The notes under the pieces were generated by a model, which saw nothing but the letters and a program-made list of their open reading frames with translations, was not told where the DNA came from and searched no databases. The translations under genes were made by a program, and so were the position numbers. Positions 54,924 through 64,000 of a stretch of DNA of 64,000 bases are shown piece after piece. Numbering within the stretch: the stretch's first letter is position 1; the number at the start of each line of letters is the position of its first letter. The DNA is from Globisporangium splendens. Taxonomy: Eukaryota; Oomycota; Peronosporomycetes; Pythiales; Pythiaceae. Location: positions 1 through 64,000 of the forward strand of contig VFIW01000129.1 of assembly GCA_006386115.1 (NCBI GenBank), given 5' to 3'.

Positions 54924-56791
54924 CGTGTCCAGCGTCGAGTATTCACTGCAGTCTCGCGGTGCTCGCGAGCGGCTAGAAGAAGCCTCTGTGGCGTTCGCTA
55001 TTCAACCTCTGCGTCGTTACGCCGATGGGTGTGACTGGATGTCGCACCGACCAAGCCGTCGAAGAAAGCACGAAGAAAAAAAAAAGAAACGTGAGGCACA
55101 GGCAGGGATACAACACGATATTCGCGTATCCGGCACGAACGATGTAAGACGCGCTGTGAGTGCCCATCGACCCCGACCGAGTTCGAAATGCTGCAAGAGT
55201 AAAGGCAGTCGCTCGCGAGTGAACCCACGGCACCCAGCTGTGGTTTGTAACAAAACCAGATGGAGTGGCGACCACAAAGTCGCAGCGAGTACGACCGATG
55301 ATTGGTTCATATTGGCGCATTCCGTAGCAGTAGCACATTTGCAACCTGGGTGGGTGTGCTTCCTGACAGAGCGAGTGTGGCATGTGGCTCGCGTGTGGTC
55401 TGGTGCAAACTGCTCGTGACTTTGGTGGTTTCGCGAGACTCGCGGATCATGAGTTTGGGAAGCAGCATGGAACGCTTCAAGTTGCAAGCGCTCTATTCCA
55501 TTTCTTCCTGCTGAGGATGAAAGAGGCATGGAGCATATATTTCTGTAAATTCATACGATGGTTACTTTTATCAAACAATGTATGAGAATCTATGTTTCAT
55601 ATGATCCGAGTACCTCTAATAATACATCAATGGTTTCAAATGATAGTTGAAGAAGTTGCTTTGTGGGTTCCGGATTCTGAATTGACAATTCGACAACGCA
55701 GTGACTCACATCGGGACTTTTCTGGCCATTTGCCATGAAACCCAGCACCATTCACCTTTAATAACGTATATACAGCGCAATAAGCAAAATAACAAAGCTG
55801 TAGAGTATTCTACATTGCTGTCTGTCAAACTAATTCACTAAAAAGACAACAGCTGTTAAAAAGAGGAAATAATAGGCGCGGACTGAATCGTAATCTATTC
55901 AGCGCCGTCAACTCAACTCGGGCTTGCTGGTTTGTAAAAATGGCCCACGATTTACTAAAAAAAAACGTTCGAAAGGTTATTGTTGTTGACGAGCGTGCGG
56001 TGATCAGACCCTGGCAGCCACTCGGCTGGCCTGGTCTGGAAGACCCACCCACCCATTCCCTCACCTGAGCGCAGGTCAGGGGTTCTTCTGTGCCGTCATA
56101 CCTGCAGTCTGGTCCATCTTCTGCGAACAATGTTCAGCGCCATATAGATAGATAGAGTCGTTTGTTTAAGGCTTTTCGAATCACAAACGCGACTGAAATC
56201 ACACACAGACCAGGCTGTGATTTCAGCCGCGTGTGTGATTCTAAATGCCCTGCAAATGGACTCTTTTATTCATATCTGGTTCCCCACTGTGTTTTTGCAA
56301 TGTGTCTTGTTGAATATAAGTAATACGGTATTTACATGTTGCTGTCTCGATGCACAGTCTTGTTCGGATATAAGGAGAAAGGTATATGCTGGTTGACGTC
56401 TTGTATATAAACGCTACGGTACTATTGTGCTCTTTTTTTTGTCGTGGTGCTTGGTGTCCGAACAAAATAGAGGAAACAAACACAAAGCGGATGCATGTCC
56501 ACCTAGGCATCCCAAATAATAAACAAAAAAAACTGCAATGTGGAAATGAAAGAGACAAAACGCAGAAGAGCAACAGCGAGAGATGCTCGCTGCATAGTCA
56601 CATTGCTGCGCGTATCACCGTGCAGCTCGTTGGATAATGAACTTGGTGTATTTTTCTCTGCAATGCATGTGCCAATCCCTGCCTTCTGGCAATGCGTGTT
56701 GCATCTGTGTCTCGTCTCCGATAGCATATATTACAGCAGCTCCTTACGAGGCCGGTTTGACGATCGCCGCTGTGGGGGAGGACGTCTTCAC
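54924..56791. other. Intergenic, no supported gene
   Basis: 1.9 kb between the TRP-like gene start and the GPCR pseudogene end. Contains a short A/GAA-rich stretch near 55064-55090 and the hairpin at 56179-56240. Frames here lack domains. Confidence 0.5.
56179..56240. repeat. 25-bp inverted repeat (hairpin)
   Basis: The left arm at 56179-56203 and the right arm at 56216-56240 pair at all but two positions (TGTGATTTCAG...TGTGATT), with a 12-base loop. It is intergenic, of unknown role; it could be the remnant of a small inverted-repeat element. Confidence 0.75.
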
Positions 56792-58504
56792 TTACTTCGT
56801 GCTGCTGAGTCGCGTCGCTGTGGTCGACTCGTCCACATCGCTGCTTTCTCCACGTGTGGCTCCCGTCGGTTGCTTCCCGGACACACACCGCTCGCTCGCG
56901 GTGGTCTGCGACGACCGCTTCGACATCACGGCGTGCAAGCGGAACAACTTTGGCACAAACATAAATACCATCACCAGCAGCGTACAGAACAAGAGTGTGA
57001 ACGCGAGAAAGACGTAGGACGCTGCGGCAGCCATCTCGACGAGGTACGCGAGCGGCATGATCACCAAGCTCCCAAAGAGCACGACCATGGCGGACGTAAA
57101 GATCCACATCGATTCCTGGAAGTCGCTTGAGACGTTGCAGACCAGGAACGACACGTAGATGCCCATGAACAGCAAGATCGCTTTCCAGAAGATCAGTAGT
57201 GTGCTGAAGATGATGCTCGACGATTCGCATCGCACTCTATCGATCTCGCCGTGGAACTCGTGCGCCTGCTCGATCGTGGTCGTCGGTGTCGGGAAGTCTG
57301 TCGCGTACCACACGACAAAGGTCACGACGTCCACCGAGAAAAACACGAGAATGAACTTGGCCATCACGAGCAGCGACACCTTGACACTCTTCATGGCGCT
57401 TTTCATAAACACGCGGTACACGCGCAGGGATGTCACGAAAAGTGCGATAAAGATCGTCGTGAACCCTGTCGAGATCGCCACTGGCCGCTGTCCACAGAGC
57501 ACTCGGCTCGGTTTCCCAGCGTACACGACAGATGCAATGCACACCACGACGCCACCAACGAGCATGAGTTCGAGCAACTCGTACTGCGAACGCTTGATGA
57601 TCGGCACGTCGCGGTTCCGGAAGACAAAGACCATCCCGGCGAGCAGTATGATCGCGATGGTGTGCGCGATGATGAGGACCACGAAAAACACGGGCGAACT
57701 GCTCGGCATGTACTAGCAGTCGATTGTGACGGACGCCGGCAAAGCGACGCCGTCGATGCACTCAGCGGACAACGCGGGTTCCTCTGGATCGGCAATCAGC
57801 CAGAAGAACGTCACGATACGTTTCGCATCTCGATCGCAGGCTGAGATGTTGTACGTGTAGAACGACGCGTCGCACGTCGGCTTCACATCGATCCACGGCA
57901 TCCATCGGCGATCGTCTTCGAGGATCCAGGCACACGTGCGACTCGTGACAATCGCGGCCGGAAGATTGGGCACGCCGCCGCCACACTCGAATGGCTGCGA
58001 CGCGTTCTCCGGGTGCGGCGCGTTCCATTCAAACGCCATCGTTCGTGTGTCGCTATCGTTCGCGCACCCCGAGACCGTGTACTTTGTATGCATCGACAGG
58101 TCGCACAGCGGAAGCCGATCAAGCCAATGCCACCAGGTCTCGTAATTGACCTTCAGCCAATTGCACGCAGCTCGGAACTCTGGATCGGGTTCGTTCGCAT
58201 CGGTCGATGTGTCAAAGTAAAGACGGATGAGGTCATTGACGATGAGGTCTGAGAGCGCGAATTTTGAGAGGAACTGTCCAATCGGTTGGCTCTCCTGCAG
58301 CCTCAAGGACGCGCACTTGTTGATTTTCGTCGGTGGGATGTCGACTCGCACCAGGTTCGTCGTCGGCTCACCGAAACCGTTTTCGCCAAAAGTGTCCGTG
58401 GCCTGGACGACTTGCTCTGGCGACGAGTACGGCAGAAACACACGCTGGAACAACGCGGTATGACGCACGAGAAACAAATCGGGCATGTAATGATAGAACA
58501 GCAA

Positions 58505-60060
58505 GGGTCACCCTTGCTTTATCTTTATAAGGTGAGGTATATTTAGGTTCATCGTCGTGACCTACAATATCCATTCTCCTACCTAATCTTCATTGCGAAT
58601 TTCATCTAGGAGTGTAAATGTGTCTACAGTGCGGATTGCACTAGATCACTTCTAACTGCTAAATAATCTCTGACCAGGATGGCATGTTCTCTTGGTCCTA
58701 CGTGAGGCTGCCTTGTGTTGTCCAATGACCTTGGGTCTTCCGAACTTCGCATAAGCCAATGCATGACGTCGTTGTCAAGATCCTGGGTGAGATTGTTGAA
58801 AGCAGCTCTTTGAGTTGGGAAGTGAACCTGCGTTGAGGTTCTGGTGTCCATGGCTAGGTTGGCGGCTGAGTCCGCCATCTTGTTGAAGGCACGGTAGTGA
58901 TGGTACCATCCTCGGATGTCGATGCAATCCGCGAGTCGTCGACTTGTCTGGTATAAACGTGCCAATCGGTGCTGTCGAGGGGACCGATGCATTCTCTGTT
59001 GGGAGATAATGAGTGCACTGTCTCCAATCACGTACAACGGTTCGAAGTGACTGCGTTGGGCTTCTCGGAGTCCATGTATGAGACCCCAGTACTCGGCAAA
59101 GTTGTTGGTCGTGTCCTTCCTGCTATACGCCATGCTGGCGACCCAAATTAAACTGGCTGTGTGCGAGTCCTTATGGACACGCACGATAATGGATCCAGTC
59201 CCTCCTGGTCCTGGATTGCCGCGTGATCCACCATCGAAAAACAACAGGTAAACGCCGCGAGTATCACTTGGAGTCAAGGGGATGGCGTCGGTTTGGCTGA
59301 GAAAGCAGTCGACATATGCCTTGAGAACTGCTGCAACGTGTGACCGTCCGAGTCTCCAGCTTGCGCTTCAGCGAGTCGTGTGAGGTTTCGCATTCCTGCC
59401 TCTAATCTGGTCATCATGATCGCCATCTCAGCAGTCGATTCGATTGGATCCGAATCCATGCGTCGCAGATGCGCACACCAAATGGCTTGTATGAGCGACG
59501 CGCTCATATATCGTCACAGCATGTGTGCGACGGAATAGAGGTGATCTTGGAGATGCTCATTGGAGAACTTGTGTCCAATAATGTGTCTCTTGATCGTGGT
59601 CCATGCACGCCTTGGAGTATCTGGTAGATCCAGACTGAAGATCCAGATTGCGGGGTCGTGACCAGGAGTGATTCTGATCTTCGCCCATAGCGCATAAAAG
59701 TAGTTCCACACGAGTTTGGCTTTCGGACACTCCCAGAGTAGATGTTGAACAGAAGATTGGACAACTTGGGAACATTCGGGATTCGAGCAGGATAGATCAG
59801 CTTTCTCATAGTTCCACATGGAGAGTCGGTTGGCTTTCAGCCGGAGAAGAGTCTGAGCCGTATAAGCAGTAATCCCTGGGATGTTGTGTAATTCGCTCCA
59901 TTGGATTAATTGCAGTCCTGGCCACAGAGATCCTGCTGTATGGACAGCTTTGTTGACTGCTGCATCTCGAGTATCTTTGCCAATTTGTGTCCTCGTTGCT
60001 GCAACTTGTTGCCGATAGAAAGATCTGGTCGTATTGTATCGTCCGTGGGTCACCCTTGCT
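58505..60060 (-). mobile_element. 5'-truncated LINE inserted in the GPCR gene
   Basis: The 14-bp target duplication gggtcacccttgct lies at 58505-58518 and 60047-60060. The 1.5-kb insert is in minus orientation: a zf-RVT-like region (LSMWNYEKADLSCSNPECSQVVQSSVQHLLWECP), a linker and an RNase H domain. A TGA at 59514-59516 and a frame change near 59277 break it. The 3' end is ATAAAGATAA without a long poly(A). RNase H motifs differ from the LINE at 3535-5738, so two lineages are present. Confidence 0.88.
58624..59277 (-). pseudogene. LINE RNase H domain (second lineage)
   Basis: About 217 residues with LLFFDGGSRGNPGPGGTG (catalytic Asp), NFAEYWGLIHGL (Glu), VIGDSALII (Asp) and FNKMADSAANLAMDT (last Asp). 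All four acidic residues are present. Its frame differs from the upstream zinc-binding part (60046-59514). Confidence 0.85.
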
Positions 60061-61379
60061 GCTGCGCCGCGAGCGCTTACTTTTCGAGCCCACCATAGCC
60101 AAGAAAGCAGAAATACGTCGGGATGTCGAGGTTTGCGATCGCGGCCTGGAGATACCCTGGGTCGTATGAATCGTGCATCATCACGACCATGCACTCACCG
60201 CCCATGGCCTCCCGCAAAGTGCAAACATATGATCTGGAGCATTGGTTCTCACACCCAAAGCTATTGTCCGCGCAGCCACCTTTCTTGATCGGGTAGTACG
60301 CCGGGTTGCTCGTGAACTTGGCGTACGAGAGCGCATCAATGAGCGCATCGTTCTTGACGTAGTCCTTCCAGAAATCCGCATAAAACGTGGACGGATAGAG
60401 TGACGTATTGACTCCACCTTTTACGAAATTGGTCGTCGTGTAAATACCCGAGTACCCGAGATAACCCGTGGCGCCAGCGACGTACGAATCGTTCGCGAAC
60501 ACTGCAAGCCCGCGCTCTCGCGCCGCGAGCGTCCATACATCGAAGTTGACGTGGGTCGGCGTGCAAACACCGGAGCGCACCGACGACATGCGCTCAGTTG
60601 CACGGTCCCCGGAGCCAATCAAGTAAAACGCGACATGGTACCCGTACTACGTGGCATTTTGGAGCAAAGAAAGAAGCATCGTCGTGAGTAAACCATTGCT
60701 GATAGAATACAGTCCGTGTCCTCAAAGGCAAGGGAGAAAATAAACTGCTGCATACCACTTCGGCTGCGAGAATCGAAAACACGAGGCTCGCGATCGTGTG
60801 CGTGTTCCAGCCACTGAGCTCGACAATGAGCGAGCCATTGATGACGCCTTTGTTGGTGACTTCGCCGTTTGCATCTACTTGAGCATCGGCGCCGTAGATG
60901 GCCGCACCGCTCGGGATGCACTCGTCCGCGTAGACACTCGCGGGTTGTGTGCGTGGATCTGCAACCTACGAAATCAACAAATATATCGCATGCATTACAA
61001 AGAGAATCAGCAGGTATAGACGAGCGCCAACGAACCTTAAAACGCGTATAAGCCATCGCTGGCTGGAGAAATGAATGCACGAGACGCCCGAGCGAGTCGC
61101 GGTCGTTTCGAGAGACGCCCAATTTGGCTCCCATGCTCGTGACCCATTCCTCGTCGAGGCAAGTACCAAGAAAATGATTCGGCGCGTATGCAGCCGTCTG
61201 TGCACGCCGCATATTTCGCGATTTCGTCAGGAATGCACTCACACCAAGAAGCAGAAAGAAAGAGAAAGTAAGGAGAATACACAGCTACGTACAGTTACTA
61301 CAGCGAGCACGGATGCGACGACTACAGCAAGCCAACCGATCCATCAATGGCGACTTGCCCGACGAACTGGCAGCGGCAT

Positions 61380-62765
61380 AGCTGGCACCGCGGCTCTCAA
61401 CAATGCGTATATACGGAGTGACGTGTCCATACACGAATGGTGTCGCTCCCACAAAGCTGAGGTTTTCCTTTCCCTTCCTTTCGTCTGTTTACCCGAATGT
61501 CTGGGATAGCGATTGCGCGTTCGTTTGTGTGTTCGCTTGTTATGCTTCAAAGCAAAAGGCGGACGCGGATGACCGATGGAGACAGCAGCTCGCGCTTTCC
61601 CTTTCGTTTCTCCAAATGACGTTCCTACGTGATTCACTCCTGGACTCCAAAAGCGCAAGCATAGTCCGGCTGTCACCGGGACAAACAAAGCCTTCCCAAA
61701 TAAACAACCGTGGGGCGAAACCATCGCCATTGGATCGACACCAAAATCGCTATTTTTGCGCAGGATTGACACCCCCCAAGATAAACCCCTCCCCTCACTG
61801 CTCTCAATCAAACCCAAGTCTGATTTCTTTGCAACTTCGTTTGACGACGCCGTTTACTGGGACTCCGTTCTTGTTGAGGCTGCTTTGGGAGAACGCATGC
61901 GTAGCTCGCCACAGGTCCGTATTGCAGGTCGGCATGTCAATTTGCATCCATCCATCGCCGATCTTTTGAAAGCTGCTGCTCATATCTTAACAACCAAACA
62001 GAGACCACAGGACACTTTGCGTCACTCAGACATAAAGAACCCACCTTCAGAACAGGATAATTCTGTTCTGAAATCCTGTCAGAATTTCACTTTTTTTGGG
62101 TGTCAGTTCTTACCAAGTGCGATTGCATTTGCAGCCGTCACATCGCCAGGTAATCATGGCGTGGTGAATTGGTTGGAGTGACGATTTCCGACGGGACTTG
62201 CGTGAGCAAAGAGGTCGTTTGTATGAATCCCTCGGTGCAGGCGCAGTCTGCACATCGATGCCATCGCCGTTTGTCTCCACTCGTCCTCGTGCCGATTCCT
62301 TTGTTCCTGATGCTCACAACCTTCAAACAAATGTTTGTCATCTTGCGATTTTCGGCAACTACAAAAAGTGGACAAAGAGATTGACAAAATAGGAGTCTTT
62401 TGTTTTGTCCTTTTTGTTTTCGCCGTCATTGTTGCCGGTATTTGAAACAGTGTTCAGATGCAGGTTGTCACCAATAATCGATAATCGAATTTTTCAAATC
62501 AAAGATGTCACCACTAAAATAGAAGACCGAATTGTATTTTTTGGAATCAGTTGTAAGAGTTTTGCAAGGTCGAGGCAAACAAAATTCTAGCAATATCCAG
62601 TACCTCCGAGTTCATGTTGTGGAACCAAAATGAACATAGTTTACTATTATTTTTAATGTACATTTTGAGAGAGCAAATGTACCACTGTCAGCGGTACATT
62701 CGTCGCCATTGGTGCATGTCACGCTGTTCTGGCGGAACAGAAGCCGTTGGCCAAGCGATCTGGGG
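61380..62765. other. Intergenic, no supported gene
   Basis: 1.4 kb between divergent genes. Short frames without domains; AT-rich towards 62400-62660. It contains the upstream regions of both the GPCR remnant and the sulfotransferase. Confidence 0.5.
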
Positions 62766-64000
62766 ATGAAGAAAGGCGTCGTGGGCGACGGACTCTACCT
62801 GCTGCGGCTCTACCTCCAAGTGCTTCTCTACTTCCCGCGGCTCATGTGCGTATACATGCGGGCTTCAGTATAAGCTCAGTGTACGAGATCTGACCATTCT
62901 GCTCTCTGTGTATTCCTGGGAATGCACGCGCAGTGTGCAGCTCAACTTGAATTGGAATCCTTTTGTGATCGTCGCACGGAAGCTGCTGGTGCTAATGAGT
63001 GGCGCAGACACGCAAGGCGCGCTCACCAGCAATGGCGAGCCTCAGGCACCAGCCAACGACTCTATGCCTGGACAGGCAGCGGCGAATGCTGGAGCTACTG
63101 GACCTGAGAAGCAGGTGCTGCGGTGGTTGGAGCCTGGTGAGCAGAATGGCGAACGCATCGCGATTGTGAGCTACCCGCGATCGGGCAACTCGCTCATGCG
63201 CGGACTCTTGGAGAAAATCACGGGCGTGTACACGGGCTGCGATACGCGCCCGGACCGAGCGCTCAGTCAGGAGCTGCAGCAATACGGCATGAAAGGAGAG
63301 GTATGTTTGGCATGTACTGTGAGCAAATGCGCCGTCTTCCAGCTTAGATGTCCGTGATCTTACTCGGTGCATGTGCCTCTTTGTGTGCTAACTGCATACG
63401 TAGGGTGTTGTGGATGAGTCTGTGTGGTTCGTGAAGACTCACTTTCCTGAACGTGTGGGCTGGAAGCCTTTCAACGTCAAGAAGGCGATCCTTGTGGTGC
63501 GTAACCCGTGGGACGCGATCGACTCGTACTTCAACATGACGCTCACCAATACGCACAACAAGAGTCTCCACGAAAGCCAGTACGAGCGCTTCGCAGACCG
63601 ATGGGATGGTCTCGTCCGCAACGAAATCGACGTGTGGATGAAGTTCCACCGCTACTGGACGTCCAAGGTCGACATCCCCATCATCGTCGTTCGCTACGAA
63701 GATTTGCTCGTTCACCGGTGCGTTCGTGTATATGATTTGCTTGTCTGAAGCGTGAAGGAGTGAGGGCTCACACAGTGTGTTTCTATTGTTTGTGCTACCA
63801 AAACAGAGCGGAAACGATGCGTCGAGTGTTCCTCTTCCTCACAGACAAGCCGACTTTGGAAGGCACGGAGTGGGAACAACGAATCCACGATGTGATGGCG
63901 ACCAGCGGGGAAAACTCGGGTCCGTACGTGCCGCGCAGTGGGAAGATCGGCGGCTCGTTCCGTCATTACTCGGACGAGCAGTTCCAATACATCCTGAAGA
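62766..64000 (+). CDS. Membrane-anchored sulfotransferase (3' part outside window), at least four exons
   Basis: Exons 62766-62845, 62934-63300, 63404-63717 and 63808 to the end, all GT-AG and in frame. The N-terminus has a hydrophobic stretch (LYLLRLYLQVLLYFPRLIV), probably a type II Golgi anchor, then a Gln/Ala-rich stem. The catalytic domain starts with the 5'-phosphosulfate-binding motif AIVSYPRSGNSLMRGLLE. The 3'-phosphate-binding motif follows in AILVVRNPWDAIDSYFN, with VKTHFPE between them. PAPS-dependent transfer of sulfate to a carbohydrate or protein is predicted; the substrate is unknown. The window ends inside exon four, after GGSFRHYSDEQFQYILK. Confidence 0.85.

Larger units (their letters stand above)
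56792..61379 (-). pseudogene. Class C GPCR with glycine-betaine-binding-like ectodomain, decayed and interrupted by a LINE
   Basis: Minus-strand exons: a signal-peptide exon from about 61379, a second ending at 61036, 60965-60756, then 60646-56792 with the LINE inside. The ectodomain resembles periplasmic glycine betaine-binding proteins (VIVELSGWNTHTIASLV-like block, YGYHVAFYLIGSG, FYADFWKDYV). The C-terminal part has seven hydrophobic helices, CGQRP before the third and SLRVYRVF after it, typical of class C (GABA-B-like) receptors. In-frame stops: TAA at 60077-60079, TGA at 60050-60052 (repeated at 58508-58510 by the target duplication), TAG at 57713-57715, and possibly TGA at 61344-61346. 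Each is one C-to-T change from a sense codon. It was probably a plasma-membrane nutrient or osmolyte sensor. Confidence 0.8.

Overview
This window looks like an oomycete nuclear genome (Pythium/Phytophthora-type water mould). The evidence is a set of compact, GC-rich genes with short GT-AG introns (about 70-140 bp), a class C GPCR fused to a bacterial-type substrate-binding ectodomain, a TRP-like multipass protein with a mucin-like ectodomain, and oomycete-style chromoviral Ty3/gypsy elements. The species is not named from sequence alone. No rRNA, tRNA, operon or CRISPR array was recognised.

Layout. 1-1616: 5' part (minus strand) of a secreted Pro/Thr-rich protein, paralogous to the gene at 52272-54923. 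3535-5738: a 5'-truncated LINE flanked by a 16-bp target duplication. 5854-7785: ferroportin-like iron exporter, four exons. 8425-34407: one large transposon-in-transposon block. A DDE transposase gene appears split into an N-terminal piece at 8425-8539 and the remainder at 33010-34407. Between them lie two inverted copies of an LTR-gag-protease-LTR unit (family C) around a spacer carrying a chromodomain and an antisense ORF. The LTR of the left C copy is interrupted by gypsy element A1 (9074-26223), whose gag is interrupted by the related element A2 (10583-19131, opposite strand). A solo LTR of another family sits in the transposase remnant.

35133-54923 is a gene-rich block: 8-oxoguanine DNA glycosylase (-), myotubularin-like phosphatase (+), diacylglycerol-lipase-like protein (-), PP2C phosphatase (-), PA-domain RING-H2 ubiquitin ligase (+), Kelch-BTB protein (-), TRP-like membrane protein (-). 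56792-61379 is a class C GPCR pseudogene with several in-frame stops and a LINE insertion. 62766 to the end is the 5' part of a membrane-anchored sulfotransferase.

The most interesting signals are in the retroelements. Both gypsy families carry a textbook -1 ribosomal frameshift heptamer at the gag/pol junction; in family A it is followed by a perfect 12-bp stem-loop that contains the gag stop codon. Both families also carry a long antisense ORF ending in a predicted coiled coil that overlaps the pol chromodomain tail to tail. Apart from lipid/phosphoinositide signalling (myotubularin, DAG lipase) and phospho- or ubiquitin signalling (PP2C, RING), the host genes show no obvious shared pathway. 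Exon boundaries were worked out by hand from splice dinucleotides and frame continuity, so single-base errors are possible.
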